NCBI GenBank assembly: GCA_024643485.1
Contig: JAHEMU010000111.1
Location: forward strand, 1-8,103
Direction of reading: 5' to 3'
Length of the DNA stretch: 8,103 nucleotides
Source: Cytophagales bacterium
GTDB lineage: Bacteria; Bacteroidota; Bacteroidia; Cytophagales; Cyclobacteriaceae
Numbering within the stretch: the stretch's first letter is position 1; every line of letters begins with the position of its first letter. The notes beneath the pieces are model-generated. The model saw only the letters and a list, made by a program, of their open reading frames with translations. It searched no databases and had not been told where the DNA came from. Position numbers and translations under genes: made by a program. Positions 1 to 5,392 of the stretch are shown piece after piece.

Positions 1-1
1 A

Positions 2-328
2 GTGGAAGTAAGAGAAGCCATGCCGGCAGTATCTGCACCAACTCTTCAAGGGATTACTCAGGCTTCATTGAAAACCGAAAGCTGGTTGTCTGCTGCTTCT
101 TTCCAGGAAACTACTAAAGTGTTGAACGAAGCTTCTATCCGAGGAAAACGAGACGAACTTATTGGATTGAAAGAAAACGTAATCGTTGGACACCTGATAC
201 CTGCGGGTAGTGGACAGCGACGATTCAAAGATCTAATCGTTGGTTCTCAAGAAGAATACGATAAAATGATTGCCGCTTCAGCTCGTCCTCGTGACAACAG
301 AAGAGAGTTTGAAAGAGAAACGAAATAA
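2..328 (+). CDS. rpoC: RNA polymerase beta' subunit, C-terminal end (partial)
   Basis: This is the last 108 codons of the gene for the beta' subunit of RNA polymerase; the 5' part lies outside the window, so the GTG at base 2 is an internal valine codon, not a start. The piece carries the C-terminal signature of beta': GITQASLKTESWLSAASFQE, then TKVLNEASIRGKRDEL and GLKENVIVGHLIPAGSG, which in known structures lie near the active-site cleft and the omega-binding region. The remaining tail, up to RREFERETK, is short and charged, as is usual in Bacteroidota. The TAA stop at 326-328 is followed 2 nt later by the next ATG, so the two genes are almost certainly co-transcribed and probably translationally coupled. 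The identification rests on direct recognition of very conserved blocks. Confidence 0.97.
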   Translation: MEVREAMPAVSAPTLQGITQASLKTESWLSAASFQETTKVLNEASIRGKRDELIGLKENVIVGHLIPAGSGQRRFKDLIVGSQEEYDKMIAASARPRDNRREFERETK

Positions 329-330
329 AG

Positions 331-654
331 ATGGCAACGGAAGAAAAAGGGGGCAATCAAAATCAAATTAATATTGAGCTTTCTGAAGAAATTGCAGAAG
401 GTGTTTATAGTAATTTGGCTATGATTGCTCATTCCAATAGTGAATTTGTCATTGATTTTATCCGATTAATGCCTGGTGTACCTAAAGCGAAGGTAAAATC
501 GCGAATAGTGATCACGCCAGAGCATGCAAAACGCCTTTTAAGGGCTCTAGAGGATAATATTGAGAAGTACGAAAAGACTTTTGGAGAGATAAAAAGGACT
601 GATGACGCCCCAAAATTCCCTATTAATTTCGGGAATACAATGGGAGAAGCCTAA
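331..654 (+). CDS. DUF3467 family protein of the rpoBC operon
   Basis: A 107-residue soluble protein of the DUF3467 type. The core runs from about residue 25 to 85 and contains YSNLAMIAHSNSEFVIDF, RLMPGVPKAKVKSRIV and TPEHAKRLLRALEDNIEKYE, the blocks I associate with this family. The N-terminus (about 20 residues, rich in E, K, N, Q) and the C-terminus look disordered. There is no signal peptide or membrane segment, so it should be cytosolic. The ATG lies 2 nt after the rpoC stop, and a hairpin terminator follows 20 nt after its own TAA, making it the last gene of the rpoBC operon. In Bacteroidota this gene is commonly found just after rpoC, which suggests a role tied to transcription. I know of no established biochemical function and assign none. 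Confidence 0.9.
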   Translation: MATEEKGGNQNQINIELSEEIAEGVYSNLAMIAHSNSEFVIDFIRLMPGVPKAKVKSRIVITPEHAKRLLRALEDNIEKYEKTFGEIKRTDDAPKFPINFGNTMGEA

Positions 655-674
655 CAAAGATGATTAATTTGAAC

Positions 675-727
675 GATAGGATACAAAAAATAATTCATTA
701 AGAATTGTATCCTATCTTTCTTATTTA
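675..727 (+). terminator. Intrinsic terminator of the rpoBC-DUF3467 operon
   Basis: A perfect 12-bp inverted repeat, GATAGGATACAA (675-686) and TTGTATCCTATC (705-716), is separated by an 18-nt A/T-rich loop and followed by a T-rich tract (TTTCTTATTTAT, 717-728). It starts 20 nt after the DUF3467 stop, the expected place for a terminator. The stem has only four G/C pairs and the T-tract is interrupted, so read-through is possible. The 3' arm contains the TTG -33 element of the next promoter. Confidence 0.7.
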
Positions 728-735
728 TACCTTTG
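705..735 (+). promoter_or_regulatory. Promoter of the rpsL-rpsG-fusA-rpsJ operon (Bacteroidota type)
   Basis: TTG at 705-707 and TACCTTTG at 728-735 are separated by 20 nt, matching the Bacteroidota housekeeping consensus TTG-N(about 19-20)-TAnnTTTG exactly in all specified positions. Transcription would start near 741-743, leaving a leader of about 40 nt before the rpsL ATG. That leader has no clear Shine-Dalgarno sequence and is A/T-rich, as expected where S1-assisted initiation dominates. The -33 element is embedded in the 3' arm of the preceding terminator stem. Confidence 0.75.
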
Positions 736-782
736 CAGTCCAAAATTTTACAGTGCATAATTGGAAATAAATTTAGACGTTA

Positions 783-1157
783 ATGCCTACTATACAACAA
801 TTAGTTAGAAAGGGACGAAATAAGCTGACTTCGAAATCGAAGTCACCCGCTTTGGACTCATGTCCACAACGACGTGGAGTATGTACTAGAGTATATACTA
901 CAACTCCTAAAAAACCTAACTCAGCAATGAGAAAGGTAGCCAGGGTACGATTAACCAACGGAAAAGAGGTTAATGCATACATTCCTGGTGAAGGTCACAA
1001 TTTACAAGAACACTCTATCGTGTTGATTAGAGGAGGAAGAGTGAAAGACTTACCTGGTGTTCGATATCACATCATTCGTGGTGCGTTAGACACAGCAGGA
1101 GTAAGTGGAAGATTACAACGTAGATCTAAATATGGCGCTAAACGGCCTAAAAAATAA
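783..1157 (+). CDS. rpsL: 30S ribosomal protein S12
   Basis: A 124-residue S12, the normal length, which forms part of the decoding centre of the small subunit. It begins MPTIQQLVRKGR and contains VYTTTPKKPNSAMRK (residues 37-51) and the loop GGRVKDLPGVRYH (residues 84-96). Lys43 and Lys88, the two positions at which streptomycin-resistance changes classically occur, are both lysine, so the protein has the sensitive-type sequence. Asp89, the residue methylthiolated by RimO in E. coli, is present. The conserved C-terminus SKYGAKRPKK is intact. It is the first gene of the str operon, about 40 nt downstream of the predicted start point, and rpsG follows after 12 nt. No Shine-Dalgarno sequence is evident; the ATG is fixed by family length and the MPTIQQ start. 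Confidence 0.99.
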   Translation: MPTIQQLVRKGRNKLTSKSKSPALDSCPQRRGVCTRVYTTTPKKPNSAMRKVARVRLTNGKEVNAYIPGEGHNLQEHSIVLIRGGRVKDLPGVRYHIIRGALDTAGVSGRLQRRSKYGAKRPKK

Positions 1158-1169
1158 ATTTTCGGATAA

Positions 1170-1637
1170 ATGAGAAAGAGAAGTCCTAAGAAAAGATATT
1201 TGTTGCCTGATCCAAAGTTCAATGATACTTTGGTAACAAAATTTGTAAATTATAGCATGATTCAAGGAAAGAAAAGCCTAGCATATCGTGTGTTCTATCA
1301 GGCAATTGAAAAAGTATCTGAGAAATCAGGTGAAGACGGGTTGGAAACCTGGAAAAAAGCATTGGATAATGTGATGCCACACGTTGAGGTTAAAAGCCGT
1401 CGTGTTGGTGGAGCAACTTTCCAAGTTCCAATGGAAGTTCGTCCTTCACGTAAAGTAAATTTGGGTATCAAATGGTTAATCAATTATGCACGTTCTCGTA
1501 ATGAGAAAACCATGGTAGATCGTTTAGCTGCTGAAATCCTTGCTGCGTCTAAAGGTGAGGGTGCCGCTGTTAAGAAAAAAGACGATACTCACAGAATGGC
1601 TGAGGCGAACAAAGCGTTCTCTCATTTTAGATTCTAA
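1170..1637 (+). CDS. rpsG: 30S ribosomal protein S7
   Basis: A 155-residue S7, the primary 16S rRNA binder that nucleates assembly of the 30S head. It starts MRKRSPKKRYLLPDPKF and shows the family blocks NVMPHVEVKSRRVGGATFQV, EVRPSRK and NYARSRNEKTMVDRLAAEI, ending in HRMAEANKAFSHFRF. Length and ends match the bacterial family. The start is 12 nt after the rpsL stop. In E. coli, S7 represses its own operon by binding a folded spacer of about 100 nt between rpsL and rpsG; here the 12-nt spacer cannot hold such a site, so any S7 feedback must work differently. fusA follows after 27 nt in the same direction. There is no Shine-Dalgarno sequence before the ATG. Confidence 0.99.
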   Translation: MRKRSPKKRYLLPDPKFNDTLVTKFVNYSMIQGKKSLAYRVFYQAIEKVSEKSGEDGLETWKKALDNVMPHVEVKSRRVGGATFQVPMEVRPSRKVNLGIKWLINYARSRNEKTMVDRLAAEILAASKGEGAAVKKKDDTHRMAEANKAFSHFRF

Positions 1638-1664
1638 TATCCAATTGCAGATAGCTATATTATA

Positions 1665-3785
1665 ATGTCAAAGAAAGATTTAAGTAAATTAAGAAATATA
1701 GGCATCATGGCCCACATCGATGCTGGTAAAACTACAACTACTGAAAGAGTATTGTACTATACTGGTTTGAGTCATAAAATCGGTGAGGTTCACGATGGTG
1801 CAGCTACAATGGACTGGATGGAGCAGGAGCAAGAAAGAGGTATTACAATTACTTCTGCTGCAACTACTACTTTCTGGAAATATCCAACGGAGCAAGGTCA
1901 GGTTTTTGATAAAACCGAAGATTATAAAATTAACATCATTGACACTCCTGGTCACGTTGACTTTACCGTTGAGGTAGAGCGTTCTTTACGTGTACTTGAT
2001 GGAGCGGTTGCACTTTTCTGTGCAGTATCTGGTGTTGAACCTCAATCTGAAACTGTTTGGCGTCAAGCTGATAAATATAAAGTTCCACGTATTTGTTTTG
2101 TGAACAAAATGGACCGCGCAGGTGCTGATTTCTTTAACGTTGTTAACGAAATTCGCGATAAACTGGGCGCTAATCCTGTTCCTCTTCAAGTGCCAATTGG
2201 AGCTGAAGATACATTCAAAGGAGTAGTTGACCTTATTACTAATAAGGCAATTATCTGGAATGATGAGGATATGGGTATGACTTATAAAATAGTTGATATC
2301 CCTGCTGATTTAGTTGAAACTGTTGATGAGTGGAGACAAAAATTGGTAGAATCAGTGGCTGAATATGATGATGCTTTGTTGGAGAAATTCTTCGAAGATC
2401 CTAATTCAATTACTAAAGAAGAAATGATGGCAGCAATCCGTAAGGCGGTGATCGATATGTCGTTCTCTCCTGTACTTTGTGGTTCTGCATTTAAAAATAA
2501 AGGTGTTCAGGCGATGTTGGATGCGGTATGTTCATACTTACCTTCTCCAATGGATCTACCTCCTGTTGAAGGTATCAATCCAAACACTGAGGCAAAAGAA
2601 ACTCGTGATCCAGATAACACAGCTCCTTTTTCTGCGCTAGCGTTTAAAATCGCAACTGACCCGTTTGTTGGTAGATTGTGTTTCTTCAGAGTTTACTCTG
2701 GTACGTTAGATGCCGGTTCTTATGTATTCAATATGAGAACTGAGAAAAAAGAACGTATTTCTCGTTTGATGCAAATGCACTCAAACAAACAAAATCCTAT
2801 CGATAAAGTAGAAGCTGGTGATATTTGTGCCGGTGTAGGTTTTAAAGATATCAAAACAGGAGATACTCTTGTTGCTCAAGGAAAAGAAATTGTTCTTGAA
2901 TCTATGTCTTTCCCTGAACCAGTTATCGGTTACGCAATCGAGCCTAAAAAACAAGCTGACGTTGATAAATTGGGTATGGCTATTTCTAAATTAGTCGAAG
3001 AAGATCCAACTTTAACTGTGTCAACTAATCAGGAAACTGGTCAAACTATCCTTAGAGGAATGGGTGAACTTCACCTTGAAATCATTATCGATCGTTTGAG
3101 AAGAGAATTTAAAGTAGAAATCAATCAGGGTGCCCCTGAGGTTGCTTATAAAGAAGCCCTTACTCAATTTATTGATCATAAAGAGGTTTATAAGAAACAG
3201 TCTGGTGGTCGTGGTAAATTCGCTGATATCGTGTTCGAAATAGGACCACGTGAAGATGGAATTGCTGGATTGAAATTCGATAACCAAATCGTAGGTGGTG
3301 CTATTCCTCGTGAATTCATTCCTGCAATTGAAAAAGGGTTTAGAGAAGCGATGAATAACGGTCCTTTGGCTGGTTATAACGTAGACTCAATGTATGTGAG
3401 ATTGTACCACGGTTCTTTCCACGACGTTGACTCCGATTCGCTTTCTTTCGAACTAGCAGCTAGAATGGGCTTTAGAGAAGCTGGTAAAAAGGCAGGGCCT
3501 CAACTTCTTGAACCAGTAATGGCTGTTGAAGTAGTATCTCCTGAAGAGTACACAGGTTCTGTAACCGGTGACCTTAACAAAAGAAGAGGTATTATGAAGG
3601 GTATGGACACCAAAGGTGGTGCACAAGTTATTAAAGCAGATGTTCCTTTGTCTGAGTTGTTCGGTTATGTTACCGACCTTAGAACAATTACATCTGGTAG
3701 AGCAGCAGCTTCTTTAACTTTTGCACATTACGCACCGGTTCCTAAAAACCTTGCTGAGAAAGTTATTAATGATGCTAAGGGTTAA
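1665..3785 (+). CDS. fusA: Elongation factor G (EF-G)
   Basis: A 706-residue translational GTPase that drives translocation and, with ribosome recycling factor, subunit splitting. The G motifs are complete: AHIDAGKT (16-23), switch I RGITITSAATT (58-68), DTPGH (93-97, with catalytic His97), NKMD (147-150) and GSAFKNKG (273-280). Domains II to V follow; the domain IV tip YHGSFHDVDS (581-590) carries the histidine equivalent to E. coli His583. Domain V has GDLNKRRG and PLSELFGYVTDLRTITSGRA. All key residues of an active, ribosomal-operon EF-G are present, and the operon position argues against a specialised paralogue. Codon use is that of a highly expressed gene. tuf does not follow, which I believe is normal for Bacteroidota; rpsJ follows after 21 nt. 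Confidence 0.99.
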   Translation: MSKKDLSKLRNIGIMAHIDAGKTTTTERVLYYTGLSHKIGEVHDGAATMDWMEQEQERGITITSAATTTFWKYPTEQGQVFDKTEDYKINIIDTPGHVDFTVEVERSLRVLDGAVALFCAVSGVEPQSETVWRQADKYKVPRICFVNKMDRAGADFFNVVNEIRDKLGANPVPLQVPIGAEDTFKGVVDLITNKAIIWNDEDMGMTYKIVDIPADLVETVDEWRQKLVESVAEYDDALLEKFFEDPNSITKEEMMAAIRKAVIDMSFSPVLCGSAFKNKGVQAMLDAVCSYLPSPMDLPPVEGINPNTEAKETRDPDNTAPFSALAFKIATDPFVGRLCFFRVYSGTLDAGSYVFNMRTEKKERISRLMQMHSNKQNPIDKVEAGDICAGVGFKDIKTGDTLVAQGKEIVLESMSFPEPVIGYAIEPKKQADVDKLGMAISKLVEEDPTLTVSTNQETGQTILRGMGELHLEIIIDRLRREFKVEINQGAPEVAYKEALTQFIDHKEVYKKQSGGRGKFADIVFEIGPREDGIAGLKFDNQIVGGAIPREFIPAIEKGFREAMNNGPLAGYNVDSMYVRLYHGSFHDVDSDSLSFELAARMGFREAGKKAGPQLLEPVMAVEVVSPEEYTGSVTGDLNKRRGIMKGMDTKGGAQVIKADVPLSELFGYVTDLRTITSGRAAASLTFAHYAPVPKNLAEKVINDAKG

Positions 3786-3806
3786 GTTAGATAAACGGAT
3801 AAGATC

Positions 3807-4112
3807 ATGAATCAAAAAATAAGAATCAAATTAAAGTCATACGATCATAATCTCGTTGACAAATCCTCTGAAAAAATCGTCAGAGCAGTAAAAACGACTG
3901 GTGCCATTGTTAATGGACCTATTCCGTTGCCTACTGTTAAGGAAAAATTCACAGTTCTTCGTTCACCTCACGTGAACAAAAAATCTCGTGAACAATTTCA
4001 ATTGTGTACCTACAAAAGATTAGTGGATATTTATTCAAATAGCACTAAAACCGTAGATGCACTTATGAAATTGGAACTTCCTTCAGGTGTTGATGTGGAA
4101 ATCAAAGTGTAA
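3807..4112 (+). CDS. rpsJ: 30S ribosomal protein S10 (NusE)
   Basis: A 101-residue S10, the usual length, a head protein of the 30S subunit and, as NusE, a partner of NusB in antitermination. The recognisable blocks are MNQKIRIKLKSYDHNLVD, TGAIVNGPIPLPTVKEKFTVLRSPHVNKKSREQF (written here as the joined motifs IPLPT and SPHVNKKSREQF, with the intervening residues conserved) and the C-terminus LELPSGVDVEIKV. It lies 21 nt after fusA and is the last gene of this operon: a strong hairpin terminator follows about 40 nt later, and the next gene points the other way. In most bacteria rplC comes next; its absence here means the S10 operon is separated from rpsJ in this genome. Confidence 0.98.
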   Translation: MNQKIRIKLKSYDHNLVDKSSEKIVRAVKTTGAIVNGPIPLPTVKEKFTVLRSPHVNKKSREQFQLCTYKRLVDIYSNSTKTVDALMKLELPSGVDVEIKV

Positions 4113-4153
4113 TTAAGGAAAGGTAATACTAATTGCCTTTAGCTTTAGATAAT

Positions 4154-4188
4154 AAAAAAAAGGGTGTCTTTCGAGTCACCCTTTTTTT
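4154..4188. terminator. Bidirectional intrinsic terminator between rpsJ and the small lipoprotein gene
   Basis: A run of eight A (4154-4161) leads into GGGTG (4162-4166), a T-T mismatch (4167/4176), CT paired with AG, a TTCG tetraloop (4170-4173), CACCC (4177-4181) and seven T (4182-4188). On the plus strand this ends the rpsJ transcript. Read on the minus strand it is equally a hairpin followed by eight T, placed 18 nt after the stop of the convergent lipoprotein gene. The UUCG loop should make the hairpin stable. Confidence 0.93.
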
Positions 4189-4206
4189 GTGAGTTATTTA
4201 TTTTTC

Positions 4207-4383
4207 CTACCCTTTCATTTTTACCACCTTTAACCTAGGGGTACGTTTGTTCTTCTTTGGATCGTAAGGTGCATGTCGCTTAACCGGCTTTCTTACTGTT
4301 ACCGTCCGCCCGTCAAAGACACTGCACGAACTTACCATGAACAGGTTCAAAAGTAAAAGAATTATAATTATGCGAATTTTCAT
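4207..4383 (-). CDS. Tiny basic lipoprotein, function unknown
   Basis: A 58-residue minus-strand frame from ATG (4381-4383) to TAG (4207-4209). It has the layout of a lipoprotein: a start with Lys2 and Arg4, a hydrophobic core IIIILLLLNLF (residues 5-15), and a lipobox VSSC with the lipidated cysteine at residue 20. The mature part is only 39 residues with 13 Lys/Arg against two Asp, including APYDPKKNKR. Such a peptide would sit on a membrane facing the periplasm or the outer surface and could bind an anionic partner such as peptidoglycan or lipopolysaccharide; that is inference. Support for a real gene is the clean signal and lipobox, the fitting terminator 18 nt beyond the stop, and otherwise empty sequence. 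The family is not one I can name. Confidence 0.72.
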   Translation of the reverse strand: MKIRIIIILLLLNLFMVSSCSVFDGRTVTVRKPVKRHAPYDPKKNKRTPRLKVVKMKG

Positions 4384-4430
4384 GTTCCGCTAATTAATAC
4401 TTAATTCTTATTCTTCCAAAAACTACTCTA

Positions 4431-4456
4431 CTTTAGTGTTTAATTAAACTCTAAAG
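4431..4456. repeat. 26-bp near-perfect palindrome, operator-like
   Basis: The two halves are complementary in 12 of 13 positions; only the symmetric pair 4437/4450 (T/T) fails. The centre is GTTTAATTAAAC (4438-4449). It begins 47 nt upstream of the ATG of the minus-strand lipoprotein gene, where an operator could lie. On the minus strand a T-run (TTTTT, complement of 4418-4422) follows 8 nt after the stem, so a weak terminator for ssb read-through is the alternative. Confidence 0.5.
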
Positions 4457-4471
4457 GGGCAATTTTGTCGA

Positions 4472-4483
4472 TAGGATATCCTA
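4472..4483. repeat. 12-bp perfect palindrome TAGGATATCCTA
   Basis: A perfect two-fold symmetric 12-mer centred on GATATC, 16 bp from the larger palindrome. Its left flank makes CGATAGGATA (4469-4478), which also occurs at 674-683 in the stem before the str operon. It could be a regulator site in the spacer between ssb and the lipoprotein gene, but a chance origin is quite possible. Confidence 0.3.
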
Positions 4484-4547
4484 ATAACTCTCAGCATGTA
4501 TTTTATTTAAATGTATTTGTGAATTTCACGCTCGCAATTATACATTC

Positions 4548-4576
4548 AAAAATGATCTCAATCTATTTAGAGATTC
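4548..4576 (-). terminator. Possible weak terminator of ssb
   Basis: On the minus strand, about 10 nt after the ssb stop, ATCTC (complement of 4570-4574) and GAGAT (complement of 4555-4559) form a 5-bp stem with a 10-nt loop. A sixth G-C pair is possible if one A bulges. Five T follow shortly (complement of 4548-4552). Position and order fit a terminator, but the stem is weak. Confidence 0.4.
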
Positions 4577-4582
4577 TTACAT

Positions 4583-4936
4583 CTAATTGGCCGACTTAGC
4601 CGACTTTTTTGTGATGATTTCCATGGAATCAGATTTTATCTCTGTCACATATTTGACATTTCCCGTACTATCCTTGTAATTACTGTAACTTATTTTACCT
4701 GAAATAATTACCTCAGTTCCTTTTTTTAAATGTAGAGACATAATTTCACCCAACTTACCCCAGGCGGAAATGTTGTGCCACTGGGTGTCATCTACCATTT
4801 CACCTTCCGTGTTCTTGAAACGCTCGTTGGTAGCTAAGCGGAAACTAGTTTTCTTCTTCCCACTTTCAAAGGTCTTTACTTCAGGATCTGTTCCTAAATA
4901 CCCCATTAATTGTACATGATTTCTTAAGTTGTTCAT
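4583..4936 (-). CDS. ssb: Short single-stranded DNA-binding protein (SSB paralogue without acidic tip)
   Basis: A 117-residue protein that is essentially one SSB OB-fold. Visible blocks are MNNLRNHVQLMGYLGTDPEV (1-20), SFRLATNERFKN (31-42), TQWHNISAWGK (51-61, with Trp53 and Trp59 as likely base-stacking residues) and LKKGTEVIISGKISYSNY (70-87). After the fold the chain ends at once with TKKSAKSAN. The flexible linker and the acidic, Phe-ending tip by which housekeeping SSBs recruit repair and replication partners are absent; the end is basic instead. Short SSBs of this kind are common in Bacteroidota beside a longer main SSB. It probably coats single-stranded DNA in a special setting such as DNA uptake or repair (inference). 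The gene is transcribed divergently from the zinc-ribbon gene across a very AT-rich spacer. Confidence 0.93.
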   Translation of the reverse strand: MNNLRNHVQLMGYLGTDPEVKTFESGKKKTSFRLATNERFKNTEGEMVDDTQWHNISAWGKLGEIMSLHLKKGTEVIISGKISYSNYKDSTGNVKYVTEIKSDSMEIITKKSAKSAN

Positions 4937-5035
4937 AATAGTATAATTAAAATAATATAAATTGTTTTTAAAATTATATATAAATGATTATAATTACAAT
5001 TAATATTAAAAAATAAACATTTAAATTACTTGATT
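4937..5035. promoter_or_regulatory. Very AT-rich divergent promoter region
   Basis: This 99-bp spacer separates ssb from the divergent zinc-ribbon gene and has only seven G or C bases. On the minus strand a TTG (complement of 4997-4999), 20 nt, and TAATTTTA (complement of 4969-4976) approximate the Bacteroidota promoter with one mismatch and would start ssb transcription near 4962. No equally good plus-strand match was found, so the promoter of the zinc-ribbon gene is unresolved. Confidence 0.45.
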
Positions 5036-5386
5036 ATGCATTGTTATTACTGTGGAGATAATTTAGTAGGCCGCACAGATAAGAAATTCTGTGACAGCCA
5101 TTGTAGAAATGCCTACCATAACCAAAACAAAACTCAAAATCAAAGGTGGGTGAAACAGGTTAACTATATTTTAAATAATAATAGAAAAATTCTCCGCGAT
5201 TTAGATCCAGAGTACAACAGTGAAATTAGCTTCCATGATTTAAAAAACTTAGGCTTTGATTTTGGCTTCCACACTCAGGTACAAGAATCAGAAAAAGGTG
5301 AAAGAAAATATTTTTGTTATGATTATGGATATATAGTTTCAGGAAATGGTTCCTTTAAACTCATTAAGGGAAAATGGGAGGCTTAA
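5036..5386 (+). CDS. Small zinc-ribbon protein, function unknown
   Basis: A 116-residue protein whose N-terminus carries four cysteines in a zinc-ribbon pattern: C3-X2-C6, then C19-X3-C23 (MHCYYCGD and KKFCDSHCRNAYHNQ). After it come a basic, probably helical stretch (about residues 30-55) and a second part with FHDLKNLGFDFGFHT and FCYDYGYIV. This layout resembles small zinc-ribbon proteins that I recall as common in Bacteroidota; the resemblance is from memory. A zinc-stabilised nucleic-acid or protein adaptor is likely but unproven. I chose the ATG at 5036; a TTG at 5030 would add two residues, but TTG starts are rare in this phylum. It has no signal or membrane segment. A small hairpin follows the stop, so it may be monocistronic. 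Its divergent neighbour ssb could share regulation through the common spacer. Confidence 0.83.
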   Translation: MHCYYCGDNLVGRTDKKFCDSHCRNAYHNQNKTQNQRWVKQVNYILNNNRKILRDLDPEYNSEISFHDLKNLGFDFGFHTQVQESEKGERKYFCYDYGYIVSGNGSFKLIKGKWEA

Positions 5387-5392
5387 TTCAGT

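Noticed and set aside
247..432. Minus-strand open frame of 61 codons across the rpoC/DUF3467 junction
   Set aside because: It lies antisense to two well-recognised genes and has no recognisable domain; it is a shadow of their codon use.
1163..1169. CGGATAA directly before rpsG and again before rpsJ (3796-3802) as a shared translation signal
   Set aside because: The spacing to the ATG differs (0 versus 4 nt), rpsL and fusA lack it, and two copies of a 7-mer can arise by chance.
1689..1955. Minus-strand open frame of 88 codons inside fusA
   Set aside because: It is antisense to the highly conserved EF-G G-domain and its cysteine-rich, serine-rich translation matches no family. The same applies to 1986-2189, 3021-3287 and the plus-strand frame 1783-1977.
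3786..3806. Missing tuf between fusA and rpsJ as an anomaly
   Set aside because: In Bacteroidota tuf is usually located elsewhere, so its absence here is expected.
4189..4582. Possible CRISPR array, tRNA or mobile-element remnant in the long spacer
   Set aside because: No regularly spaced direct repeats, no cloverleaf with a TTC arm, no transposase fragment and no terminal inverted repeats with target duplications were seen; the stretch is explained by the small lipoprotein gene and palindromes.
5030..5035. TTG start for the zinc-ribbon protein, adding two residues
   Set aside because: The ATG at 5036 places the first cysteine at residue 3, a plausible start, and needs no rare start codon.
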